Positions 45,643 through 56,395 of a DNA stretch of 64,000 nt are shown in pieces. This DNA is from Rattus norvegicus (Eukaryota > Chordata > Mammalia > Rodentia > Muridae). Under the pieces are notes generated by a model. It was not told the DNA's origin. It saw only the letters and a program-made list of their open reading frames with translations, and ran no database searches. The DNA lies in the NCBI RefSeq assembly GCF_036323735.1, contig NC_086024.1, positions 70,071,924 to 70,135,923 of the forward strand. The letters are read 5' to 3'. The position numbers and the translations under genes are program-made. Every line of letters starts with the position of its first letter. Within the stretch, counting starts at the first letter, position 1.

Positions 45643-45716
45643 GGAGCTGGGGCCTGAACCCAGGGCCTCGTGCTTGCTAGGCAAGTGCTCTACCACTGAG
45701 CTAAATCCCCAACCCC
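45643..45716 (-). mobile_element. ID SINE (BC1-like), poly-T at 45621-45641
   Basis: The reverse complement reads as the 74-nt ID core derived from tRNA-Ala/BC1 RNA: GGGGTTGGGGATTTAGCTCA, then TGGTAGAGCACTTGCCTAGC, then GGTTCAGGCCCCAGCTCC. The A-rich tail appears as a T-rich run with a C interruption. An approximate duplication (TTTTGTTCCTG / TTTTTTCCTG) flanks it. It is inserted into Lx-4 ORF2. Confidence 0.95.
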
Positions 45717-46748
45717 TTTTTCCTGATTTTAATGGAATAGATTAATGTTTCACTCCATTTAATTTGATGTTGGTTATTGATTTGCTGTATATAGTTTGGA
45801 TTATGTTTAGGTATGTACTTTGTAGCCATGCTCCCTCTAATACTTTTAACATGAGGGGGGGTTAGATTCTGTCAAAGGTTTTTTCAACATCATTAAGATG
45901 ATCCTGTAAATTTTTTTTTGTTTGGCTATATGGTGAATTTCTTTAATAGATTTTTGTACAGTGAACCATTGCCACATTCCTGGGATGAATCCTACTTGAT
46001 CATGACAGATGATATTTTTGATTTTTTTTTGATCCAGTTTGCAAGTATTATGTTGAATATTTCTGAATCAAAGGTCATAAGAGAAATCAATTTGAAGTCT
46101 CTTTATTTGTTGCATCTTTGTGTGGTTTTTAGGTAGTAGGGCGACTAGAGTGTCAAAGAATAAGTTTAACAGTATTCTTTCTGTTTCTCTTTGGTGGAAT
46201 AGTTTGAGGAGTATTGATATTAGCTCTTCTTTGAAAGTTTTCTAGAATTCTGCACTAAAATCATCTGTTAATGGGCTTTTTTTCTAGGTTGAGAGAATAT
46301 TAGTGACTGCTTCTTTTTCTTTAGGTGTTATAGGGCTGTTTAAATAACTTGCCTGATCTTGATTTAACTTTGGTAACTGTTGTCTAGAAAATCTTCCATT
46401 TTGTTAAAAAGGTCTTAAAGCTTTCCTTCTTTCTTCCCTGATCCAGAGATTACTGTGGAAAGAGTTGTTAAATTTCTATGAGTGTGTAGGCTTTCAGGTG
46501 TTTCTATTTTTCTTGAAGTGTAGGTTTAGTCCATGATGGTCTGATAAGATAGAAGGCATTATTTCAACTTTTTCATATCTTTTGTAACTTGCTTGTGACC
46601 GAGTATATGGTTGATTTTGGAGAAGAATCCATGTAGTGCTAAGAACAATGTATATTCTTTTGTGTTTGGGTGAAATATTCTGTAGATATTTGCTAGGCCA
46701 ATTTCATTCATAAAGTCTGTTACTTTCCTCATTTCTGTTTAGTTTTTG

Positions 46749-47229
46749 TCTGGATAATGAGTAACTTGGTAACAGTGAGATTGGTAAAAATTTCCTTTAA
46801 ATTTCTGTAAAAATCCCTACTCGTTTGGTTGTATTTTCCAGTGTTTCTTTAATGGATTTATTCATTTCATCTTTAAATGCTAAGGTGCACCTTAGCAATA
46901 AAGATAGATAGTACCTCCTAATGAAGTGATGGAAAAAATTTTCCAAACAAAGAGACTCAAGAAACAAGCTGGAGGAACTATTGTTTTATCTAATAAAATA
47001 GACTTTCAACCACAATTAATCAAAAGAGACAGGGAAGAGAAATTCATACTCATATAAGGAAAATTTTTACCAATATGATACCTCAGTTCTAAACATCCAT
47101 GCCTCAATAATGAGAACACATACATTTTTAAAAGAAACACTGCTAAAGCTTAAATCACACATTGAACCCCACACATTAACAGGGAAAGATTTTAATATCT
47201 CACTGTTACCAAGTTACTCATTATCCAGA
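46749..47229. repeat. Perfect 33-bp inverted repeat at an inverted Lx junction
   Basis: Positions 46749-46781 and 47197-47229 are exact reverse complements, 33 bp long with 415 bp between them. Both arms are the same piece of L1 ORF2 endonuclease coding sequence in opposite orientation. The plus-strand block 46930-47229 is ORF2 endonuclease (KKLEEL-type, then a DFNIS-like end), whereas everything to the left is minus strand. Confidence 0.9.
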
Positions 47230-47828
47230 TACGTGCCTTTATCTTCTTTATAAGATTGGATTTAAGATCATATTCTTGGTCTTCAGTTGTGTTAGTATAC
47301 CCAGAACTTGCTGTAAAAGGGTAGCTGTACTCTAAAGATGTCATGTTGCTTTAGCTTTTGCTAATTCTCCTTTTTTGAGGCCCTTTAGCCCTTTGAATTG
47401 CTTTGGTTTCTGGATGTTCTTATTGTAATTGGTATTCAGAAGGGGGTTAACCTTGCTGATCCTGTTATGTTAGGCCTCTGATGGGCATCCTTGGCCTATA
47501 GTTCCAGTCTGAAGGTCTCTATGGTTTAGGATCTGCAGGTCTGAATGGTTCAGCAGCTGCAGATATGATTAAGGTGGGCAGAGAGGTTCCAAGATAATGG
47601 AGGACAAACTGAGCTATCAGACTGCTTAGGCAAGTTTGGGATGTCAAAAGATCAAAGTGAGCAATGAAAATGGGTGGGGAAGGGAAGCTGAACTGTATGG
47701 TTTAGGATCATCATGTCTAATGAAGGTGAGAGAAGAGATGGTGGGAGAATGAAAGTCCTCCTGGGATAGCAAGCTGGCAGGGTAGCTTCCTGTGGCCAGA
47801 GGACTCAGCAAACAAGAAAGATCATAAT
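46786..47828. mobile_element. L1: Lx-4, rearranged 5' part (inverted ORF2 segment and 5' UTR-like sequence)
   Basis: Positions 46786-46860 resemble minus-strand L1 ORF1 (GTATTTTCCAGTGTTTCTTTAATGG). Positions 46930-47229 are plus-strand ORF2 endonuclease sequence. Positions 47230-47828 look like the 5' side of an old L1 on the minus strand, with a loose repeat (GGTTTAGGATCTGCAGGTCT near 47523, GGTTTAGGATCATCATGTCT near 47699). The arrangement suggests a 5' inversion or a later local rearrangement. Confidence 0.5.
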
Positions 47829-49111
47829 TCTTCTTTTTTTCTTTGTTTTAACCATACTTGATATTTTTATTGGATTTTTAAAATTTACATTTCAAATGTT
47901 ATCCCCTTTCCCAGTTTTCCATCCAGAAATTGCTATCCAATCATACTTCCCCCTGCTTCTATTAGGATGCTCTCCCATTCATCCAACCACCCACTTCCAC
48001 TCATCTGCCAGCCGTGACATTACCCTACACTGGGGTAACAAGCCTTGACAGGACATAGGACCTCTCTTCTCATTGATGTCCAACAAGGCCATCCTCTGCT
48101 GCTTATGTGGATAGAGCCAGAAGTCCATCCCAGTGTACTTTTGGGGTGTTGGTTCAGTCTCTTGGAGTTCTGGTGGGTTTGGTTGGTTGATATTGTTGTT
48201 CTTATGGTTTTCTAACCTCCTGAGTTCCTTCAGTCCTCTCTCTAACTCCACCATTAGAGACCCAGTTCTCAGTTAAATGATTGGTTGCAAGCATCCACCT
48301 CTGTATTTGTTAGGCTCTCGCAGAGCTTTTCAGGAGAGAGCCATATCAGGCTCCACTCAGCATGGACTTCTTGGCATCAGCAGTATATTCTAGGTTTGGA
48401 GGTTGTATATGGGCTGGATCACAGGTGGGGCAGTTTTTGGATAACTTTTCCTTTAGTCTCTGCTCCACATTTGTCTCCATATTTCCTCCTATAAGTATTT
48501 TTGTTCCCCCTTCTAAGAAGGACTAAAGTATTCAAAATGATCTTACATCTTCTTGAGTTACATGTGGTCTGAGAATGATATCTTGGGTATTCTGGGCTGT
48601 TATGATAATATCCACTTATCAGTGAAGGCATACCATATCAGTATGATATTTTCTAGCTCCACCCATTTGCCTAAGAATTTTGTGAAGTTATTGTTTTAAT
48701 AGCTGAGTAATATTCCGTTGTGTAAATGTACCACATTTTCTGTATCAATTCACCTGTTGAAGGACATCTGGTTTCTTTCCAGCTTCTGGCTATTATAAAT
48801 AAGGCTGCTATGAACAACTTTATGAAGCATGTCTTTTTGTCATATGTTGGAGCATCTTTTGGGTAGATGCCCAGGAGTGGTATAGCTGGTTCCTCAGGTA
48901 TTTTGATGTCCAATTTTCTGAGAACCACCAGACTGATTTCCAGAGTGGTTGTACCAGCTTACAATCCCACCAACAATGGAGGAGTGTTCCTCTGTCTCCA
49001 TATCCTCGCCAGCATCTGTTGCCACCTGATCTTAGGCATTCTGACTGGTGTGAGGTGAAATCTCAGTTTTGTCTTGATTTGTGATGACTAAGGATGTTGA
49101 AAATTTCTCTC

Positions 49112-49122
49112 CCTCTTTCTTC

Positions 49123-49190
<68 letters not shown>
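49112..49190. repeat. (TTTC)n microsatellite in Lx-5
   Basis: About 18-19 TTTC units with CTTCC edges. Together with a few flanking bases it separates two copies of an ORF2 segment (GATGTTGAAAATTTCT near 49093 and GATGTTGAACAATTCT near 49210). The KKERKKERK-type frame across it is an artefact. Confidence 0.95.
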
Positions 49191-49191
<1 letters not shown>

Positions 49192-51402
49192 TTTTTTAAC
49201 CCACCCCAGATGTTGAACAATTCTTTAGGTACTTCTGCCTCATTTCATATTCCTCAGCTGAGAATTCTTTGTTTAACTCTGTGCCCCACTTTTTAATAGG
49301 TTTATTTCATTCTCTGGAATGTAACTTCTAGAGTTCTTTGTATATATTGGATATTAGCCCTGTATTGGATGTAGGATTAGTAAAGATCTTTCCCCAATCT
49401 GTTGGGTGACATTTTGCCCTATTGACAATGTCCTTTGCCTTACAGAAGCTTTGAAATTATGTGTGGTCCTATTTGTAGATTCTTGATCTTAGAGCATAAG
49501 CTGCTGGTGCTCTTTTCATGAAATTTTCCCCTGGGCCTATGTGTTCAGTATCTGGATATATTTGGAGGCCTTTGATCCACTCGGATTTGAGCTTTGTACA
49601 AACAGATATGAATGGATCAATTTGCATTCTTCCACATGATGAACAACAATTGAATCAGCAACATTTGTTGAAAATATATCATTTTTATTGGACAATTTTA
49701 GCTCCTTTGTCTAAGATCAAGTGACCATAGGTGTGTGAGTTCATTTCTCGGTCTTCAATTCTATTCCATTGATCTACCTGCCTGTCTCTATACCAATACC
49801 ATCCCGTTTTTATCATGATTGCTCTGTAATATAGGTTGAGGTCAGGGATTGTGACTCCCCAGAAGTTCTTTTATTGTTGGGACTAGTTTTCACACAGATC
49901 TTTTCACACAGATTTTTACTTGCTTTGTTAGAGTCCAACCAAGGTATTTTATATTATTTATGACTATTGTGAAGGGTGTCATTTTCATAATTCCTTTCTC
50001 AGCCTGTTTATCCTTTGAATAGAGGAAAGCTACTGATTCATTTGAGTTTATTTTATACCCAGCCACTTTGCTGAAGTTGTTTATCATGTGTAGGAGTTCT
50101 CTTGTGGAATTTTAGGTTCAATTTAGTATATTATCCTATTATCTGCAAATAGACTTCTTCCTTTCCAATGTGTGCCCCTTTGACTTTTTTGTTGTCTCAT
50201 TGCTCTGGTGAGGACTTTGAGTACTATATTGAGTAGGAAGGAAGGGAGTGGGCAGCCTAATCTAGTCCCTGATTTTAGTGGGATTGCTTCAAGTTTCTCT
50301 CCATTTAGTTTGATGTTGGTGGCTGGTTTGCTGTATATTGCTTTTACTATGTTTAGGTATGGTCCTTGAATTACTAATCTTTCCAAGACATTTACCATGA
50401 TGGAATTTTGAATTTTGTCAAATCCTTTCTCAGCATCTACTGAGATAGTCATGTGGTTTTTCTTTGAGATTGTTTATATGGCTTATTATGTTGATGGAAT
50501 GCTGTACATTGAACCATCTCTGTATCCCTGGGATGAAGCCTACTTGATCATGATGAATGATCATTTTGATTTTTTAATTCAATTTGTAAGAATTTCATTC
50601 AGTATTTTTGTATCAATATTCAAAAGGGAAATTAGTCTGAAGTTCTCTTTGTTTGGCCTTTGTGTGGTTTAGGTATAACTGTAATTGTAGCTTCATAGAC
50701 TGTAGCTTGTTTCTATTTTGTAGAACAGCTTGGAGAGTATTGGTGTTAGGTCTTCTATGAAGGTCTGATAGAATTCTGCACTAAACCCATCTGGTCCTGG
50801 GCTCTTTTGGTTGGGAGAATTTTAACGACTGCTTCTATTTCTTAGGGGATATGGGACAGTACAGGTAGTTTATCTAATCCTGATTTAAATTTAGTACCTA
50901 GTATCTGTCTTAGAAAATGTCTATTTCCTCCAGACGTTCCAGCTTTGTTTAATATAGGGTTTTGTAGTAGGAGCTGATGAGTCTTTTTTAATTTCCTCAG
51001 ATTCTGTTTTTATGTGTCCCTTTTCATCTGATTTTGTTAATTTGTTTACTGTCTCTGTGCCCTATGGATAGTCTGGCTGAGGTTTTATCTATCTTGTTGA
51101 TTTTCTCAAAGAACCAGTCCCTGGTTTTCTTTATTCTTTGTATAGTTTTCTTTGTTTCCACTTGTTTGATTTCAGCCCCGAGTTTGATTATTTTCTGCCT
51201 TCTACTCCTCTTGGGTGTATTTGGTTCTTTTTGTTCTAGAGCTTTCAGCTGTGCTGTCAACTTGCTAGTGTATGCTCTTTCTTTTTGGAGGCACTCAGAG
51301 CTATGAGTTTTCCTCTTACCACTGCTTTCATTATGTCCCATAAGTTTGGGTATTTTGTGACTTCATTTCTTTATATTCTAAAACATCTTTAATTTCTTCC
51401 GT

Positions 51403-51418
51403 TCTTTCTTTCTTTCTT

Positions 51419-51478
<60 letters not shown>

Positions 51479-51480
51479 CC
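51403..51480. repeat. (CTTT)n-(CT)n-(CTTT)n microsatellite in Lx-5
   Basis: A symmetrical compound repeat grown inside the ORF2 segment that in other copies reads TTTCTTTCTTTATTTCTTCC. No flanking duplication is seen, so expansion in place is likely. Confidence 0.95.
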
Positions 51481-52540
51481 TTCACCAAGTTATCATTGAG
51501 TAGAGCATTGTTCACCTTCAATGTGCATGTGGGCTTTGTGAAATTTTTGTTGTCATTGAAGACCATCCTTATTCTGTGATGATCTGATAGCATGCATGGG
51601 ATTATTTCAATGTTGTTCTGTCTATTGAGGTCCGTTCTGTGACCTATCATATGGTCAATTTTGAAGGAGGTACCATGAGGTGCTGAGAAAAATGTAGATT
51701 CTTTTGTTTTAGGGTGAAATGTTCTATAAATATCTGTTAAGTCCATTTGGTTCATAACTTCTATTAGTTTCTCTATGTCTTTGTTTAGCTTCTATTTCCA
51801 TGATATGTCCATTGATGAGAATGGGGTGTTGAAGTCCCCCAGTATTATTGTGTGAGGTGCAATGCATGCTTTTAACTTTACTAAGGTTGCTTTTATGAAT
51901 GTAGGTACCCTGCATTTGGAGCATAGAGATTTAGGATTGAGAGTTCATCTTGGTGGATTTATCCTTTGAAGAATATGAAGTGTTTTTCCTTATTTTTTCA
52001 ATGACTTTTGGTTGAAAGTCGATTTTATTCAATATTAGAATGACTAATCCACCTTGTTTTTTTTTATGACTATTTTTTTTTGATAAGTTGTTTTCCAGGC
52101 TTTTATTCCGAGGTAGTGTTTGCCTTTATCTTTGCGGTGTGTTTCCTGTATGCTGCAAAGCGCTGGGTCCTCTTTCTGTATCCAGTTTGTTAGTCTATGT
52201 CTTTTTATTGAGAAATTAAGTCCATCAATATTAAGAAATATTAAGAAATAGTGATTGTTCTTTCCTGTTTCTTTTGTTGTTAGAGGTGGAATTGTTTGTG
52301 TGGCTCTCTTCCTTTGTTTTTGTTGCACTTGCCTCTCACCATCTGATTATCTGTTGTGTTATCTGACTCTTCCTATGTCCTGAGGGTTTCATGTGGGTCC
52401 CTTGGAGCAGAAGAAGTGGTCTCACTTATGCTCTCAGGTGTGTCAGCATTCCTGGGAGACCAGTTCTCTCCTAGAATGATATGATTACAGAGATCTGTGG
52501 CACAGGGTTAGCTCCAGGGTCAGCCCCATAATCCTTTTTA

Positions 52541-52711
52541 TCAACCAATATTAAAATTTTCCTGTCCTTTTTCTGGATGCCCTGAGTCAACAACCACAAT
52601 ATTTTTGTTAAATTTCATGTGACATTATCTTTCTGTATTTCTAGAGAGTGATTTGATGTTGTGTCAAATTAGCTAAATAGCAGCAATTGTATGATTATAA
52701 ATGATAATTTT
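52541..52711. other. Unassigned short flank
   Basis: AT-rich sequence between the Lx-5 5' end and the ID element; nothing recognised. Confidence 0.45.
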
Positions 52712-52724
52712 AAATTATGATTAC
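52712..52724. repeat. Target-site duplication of the ID element, left copy
   Basis: AAATTATGATTAC recurs at 52806-52818, immediately after the A-tail. The duplication is perfect over 13 bp. Confidence 0.95.
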
Positions 52725-52808
52725 GGGGTTGGGGATTTAGTTCAGTGATAGAGCGCTTGCCTAGCAAGTGCAAGGCCCTGGGTTCGGTCCTCAGCTCCGA
52801 AAAAAAAA
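52725..52808 (+). mobile_element. ID SINE (BC1-derived), plus strand
   Basis: The 75-bp ID core starts GGGGTTGGGGATTTAGTTCA, continues with GAGCGCTTGCCTAGCAAG and ends GGTCCTCAGCTCCG, followed by an A-tail (52800-52808). The internal pol III B box is GGTTCGGTCC (52781-52790); the A box lies near 52733-52743. Few differences from the BC1-type core and a perfect 13-bp duplication suggest a fairly recent insertion by L1 machinery. Confidence 0.97.
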
Positions 52809-52837
52809 TTATGATTACAATGCTTCCCCTTCCCTTT

Positions 52838-52853
52838 ACACACACACACACAC

Positions 52854-52945
<92 letters not shown>
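52838..52945. repeat. (CA)n(GA)n compound microsatellite
   Basis: CA units (52838-52901, one CG interruption) switch directly to GA units (52902-52945). The repeat begins 20 bp after the ID element. Translated open frames here are artefacts. Confidence 0.97.
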
Positions 52946-52946
<1 letters not shown>

Positions 52947-54185
52947 CCATGTAATGTTAATTGTATGTAAGTGTAAACATTTTGGTATTGGATAAACAAT
53001 TGGTGTGTTCATTGTTGGGGAAAACTCTTTCTCCTACTTTCAGAATTTCATATTTTCACATAGTTCTTTTTTTAGGTTTTAGAATTCATGGTGTTTCCCT
53101 AATTAGTATTAGCATGTTTGTTGTTATTCTTGTTCAGGCATGTTAACGATGCTGGTAAGACTTCACTAGTATAGCTTCTGAAATTTTTAGGAGGCACAAT
53201 CCTACAACAAATTTGCTATTTCTGTTTCTTATGGAATTTCTGTCCCCCTTTCCACAATGATTTCTGAGTTTTAGGTGCAGGAGTTGTGGTGTAGATGTTG
53301 CAGTTGAAACTCAGTTTCACAACTTTTATTTTGATCGTTTATGGGGTTTGTAATAGTCTCTGGTGCAAGGGTAAGTTCCCTGAAGAAGGGTGAGGACTAT
53401 ATTTATAAATTGCTACAAGGGTAAATAATAAAACCACAAAGTGAATGTCAAAAATAACAAAATACCTAAATCGTATGTGTACTATATGAGCTAAATAGAA
53501 TAGTGGCAAGTTGCTAGACCTATGGAAAGTGAGGTTAACTTCTGACTACATTTCAGGTCAAACACTAAGAGAATAAATATTAAGCCAAGCAAGGTGTATT
53601 AGGGAACCCTTTATCCATGAAAATATGGGTCTGAACTACTATTCTCACAGAGCAAGAATGAAGCAAAATATTATCTCCTTCACTCATAACTTGCTAATGG
53701 AGAGGGATTTCATGAACACATTTCTGGGAACAATGGTAGTATCATAGGAAAGACATATCCAGTAGAGCAAGAAGGCATAACCAAATAGGATTCAGTTATA
53801 AATATTTGCATGGCAGGTTGATACAACATTACATTTTAAAATAAAGAGCTACATATTATAAGCAACAAACACTATGTTTAAACAAGAAAAATAAGATTTT
53901 GAAAACTGTTTTAGAAAAAAGCCTAAAACATCGTAAAATGAAGCCACACTCACTCACTATTTATTTAAAAATTTCAATATGTACGTTTAGTAGCATATTG
54001 GACACAAATGAAAAAATAGTGAATTGGAAGACAAATGGAAAGAAACAATTACAAAAAATGTACACAATAGCCAATATTAAAAAAATACAAGGAAGGGTAA
54101 GGCTAGACATGACCAAGAAGGTGCACCTGTACAGCTTTAACAATATGGTTCCTAACCAGATGTGAGAAATAGTAAATGGACTCAG
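52946..54185. other. Unassigned sequence
   Basis: AT-rich; no repeat family or gene recognised. The 88-codon frame at 53899-54165 has no recognisable motif. Confidence 0.4.
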
Positions 54186-54188
54186 GAT

Positions 54189-54280
54189 AGAGAGGAAGGG
54201 AGGGAGGGAGGGAGGGAGGGAGGGAGGGAGGGAGGGGGAGAGAGAGAGAAAAAGAGAGAGAGAGAAAGAGAGAGAGAGAA

Positions 54281-54323
<43 letters not shown>
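54189..54323. repeat. 135-bp uninterrupted purine tract, (GGGA)n then (GA)n/(GAAA)
   Basis: Every base on the plus strand from 54189 to 54323 is A or G. The first third is GGGA repeats and the rest GA with periodic AAA. Such tracts can form triplex (H-DNA) structures. Confidence 0.97.
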
Positions 54324-54327
<4 letters not shown>

Positions 54328-54785
54328 GTGAAGTGAAGGTAGCATGAGAAAATTTAGAAGGGTGAAAGGGATGGGTGAACATAATCTTGCAGTTGTACTT
54401 AAATTCCCAATATTAATTAACAAAAGTATAAAGGAAATAAAAAAGCAGAACATGGTGGGGGAGGTTGAGTTACACAGAGAGGAGGTGAAAAAGAAAAAGG
54501 GAAATACTGATGGAAGAAGTAAGCACACATATGATTGCATATGGGTTGACAATTTTCTAGAACATCTAATGCATAGATATCAAAGTCCAGATGATTCTAA
54601 ACAGAAGAAAAAAAAAGAAATGCACAGTTAGGCCTCCTCTTGTAATCTGCAAGTGAAAACACCTACAGTGATATTTCCTCATTCTGAACTTTTAATGATA
54701 AAATGAATCATTTCTCAGGAAAATTACTATTCTAAAAGTAAAGCTGAACGTTTTCCTTTTCATATAATGGTTATTTACATTTTGA
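54324..54785. other. Unassigned A-rich sequence
   Basis: The purine-rich continuation of the tract gives an open frame (54344-54631) without recognisable domains. I do not call it a gene. Confidence 0.4.
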
Positions 54786-54787
54786 TA

Positions 54788-54820
54788 CATATATATATGT
54801 ATATATATATATATATATAA
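54788..54820. repeat. (TA)n microsatellite
   Basis: An ATATATATGTATATAT-type run, almost entirely TA. Confidence 0.95.
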
Positions 54821-55895
54821 AACACCAAACAATGCAAAATGTGCTATGTTAATTATTCTGTAACTCAAAGACTATAGAAGTTTCTCTTATTGTTTTTCTG
54901 GAAGCTGTTGGAATATGATCATAATTATTATGAATTGAGTGAGTTAATATTCCTCTGAAGAAAAGCAATCTCCCAGGAAGGTTTCTTTTTTAGTTGAAAT
55001 TCTAGTCAGAGGCCTGTAAATATTCGTCATATTAAAAAGATACTACCTAATACTAAAGGATGAAATTAAAAATAATTGAAAGTAGACATCAACCACTGTA
55101 GGAAAAAAACCTTTCCACAGAACTCGCAATGCTGCCTCTAAGGAAACACTCACCAGTCAGTGGTGATTGAGTGGCCACATTGCAAAGCCCAATGTGGTTT
55201 CGATGATGAAGCTTTTTCTGCCATCAGACCCAAGGGTTTTATATAAAGGCTTCCTCAGTCTTCTAGTATAGGCGAATAAGGTGACAGTTCTCAGCAGGTC
55301 CTACTCTCTAGCATCTTCGAGTTCTATCAGATAGGAACTTTCAGTCCTACACAAAGTATTAAATGCATCTCTCAGAGTTAGAAAGTGCATCAGATACAGT
55401 AATGAGAAAAGGGGGAAAATGGTGAGTTCCAGAGCTTTCCTTTGAGACTTGTAAAATATGCATTAGGAGTGAGCAATTTAAGCACCATGAATTTTATTAC
55501 TAGCCCCAAAGTTACCCTGAGTCTCATATTTTAGCTGATTTAGAATCATGCTGTCTTCAGGGGACAATAATGAGTTCAGTCTTGCTTATATCTGGGTCCA
55601 GTTTGTAAGGTATATACAGGAAAAGTGCTTAGCTAAAGTAATAAGCAGAACACTAAGTTATTATTTTATAATTTGCCCTCTGCTTCAAAAGGAAAAAAAG
55701 TTGGTAAAAATATTAGTTCTATAAAGTTTTTTTTTTCCAAACTCACATTTTCTGTCCAGGTTCTTCATTTTTAGTTGTGACTTATTTTCCTTTTGCATCT
55801 GTATTGTTTACACCCCACCCCCACCAGTTTTTATTTCCACAGGAACATCAGTAGCTCAGAGTAACCTTGTATATTAGAGAGCTTTAGAGTAACCT
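54821..55895. other. Unassigned sequence
   Basis: No gene or assigned repeat is seen. A TTTATATAAAGG box occurs near 55238, but nothing downstream supports a promoter. Confidence 0.4.
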
Positions 55896-56165
55896 CAATT
55901 CTGTCTGGCTGTGACAAAATTCCTGAAGTAATCAACAAATGAGGAGGAAATATTTAGTTGTGACTCGTGGTTTCAGTCTGTGCTTACTTCATCTCAAGTT
56001 GGGGACTGTCATGAGGCGGTACATTACAGAGAGGCGGACCTGTGGGGTAAGCTTTCTCAGGACAAATGGTATCAAGCAGAGGGGAAGTAACCAGAATCCA
56101 CTATCTCTCTTACCCTAACCCTAACCCTCTCATTGGGATCGAACTTCCTCCAAGGGAATTCTGTA
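55896..56165 (+). mobile_element. Possible URR1-like DNA transposon remnant
   Basis: CTGGCTGTGACAAAATTCCTGA, AGGAGGAAATATTTAG, GTTTCAGTCTGTGC and ACTTCCTCCAAGG appear in the order I associate with rodent non-autonomous hAT-like repeats. The assignment is from memory of the pattern and is tentative; no terminal inverted repeats were established. Confidence 0.35.
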
Positions 56166-56395
56166 AGTCCTGACTACTCAGGTGATGGATCGTTCTCAGA
56201 AGGAGGCTTTCCTTTGTTGTCTGAACGATAGCTCCCATGTCTCTAATCTCTGTCATTCGGTCAGTGCCATTAATTAGCACGTATCTCCCTATCCGACCAT
56301 TATATTCTCATCGCTGTCATTTTCCTCATCACCGACGTCATTTGCCTGCCTTAGAAATTTGCCTTTATTTGAATAAAAGAATATGTCATTGCTTT

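Larger units (their letters stand above)
44269..46785 (-). mobile_element. L1: Lx-4, middle part (ORF2)
   Basis: A continuation of the old ORF2 interrupted by L1-D, on the minus strand, from the C-terminal region toward the endonuclease. It is heavily mutated and is interrupted by an L1 tail (44707-44968) and an ID element (45643-45716). Recognisable pieces include 45109-45375 (NAKYLGVTQTKNFKSLKKE) and a plus-strand echo of the CLHSWDESYLIM segment near 45980. Confidence 0.8.
48620..52328 (-). pseudogene. Lx-5 ORF2 relic
   Basis: Pieces of the whole ORF2 order are present: N-terminus (52044-52328, LNIDGLNFSIKRHRL and IQETH), endonuclease C-terminal part (51378-51755), linker (51024-51341), reverse transcriptase (50123-50452) and C-terminus (48671-48928). 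They lie in different frames, with stops, two microsatellite insertions and a deletion. In LNIDGL the residue two positions after the N14 equivalent is Asp. Confidence 0.85.
47829..52540 (-). mobile_element. L1: Lx-5: old L1 with internal deletions and microsatellites
   Basis: On the minus strand: T-rich tail (47829-47880), 3' UTR (to about 48600), ORF2 relic (about 48600-52300) and a short 5' UTR (52345-52540). ORF1 is missing: the ORF2 start joins directly to the ORF1-start-like GCACTTGCCTCTCACCATC at 52325. About 280 bp of ORF2 is deleted near 49880-49915. Frames 50123-50452 (SVDAEKGFDKIQ, GCPLPSFLLN) and 51378-51755 (endonuclease) show the family. A TTTC repeat (49112-49190) and a CTTT/CT repeat (51403-51480) interrupt it. 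Confidence 0.85.

Noticed and set aside
53899..54165. An 88-codon lysine-rich frame.
   Set aside because: It is AT-rich sequence with low-complexity translation and no recognisable family, and it runs into the purine tract.
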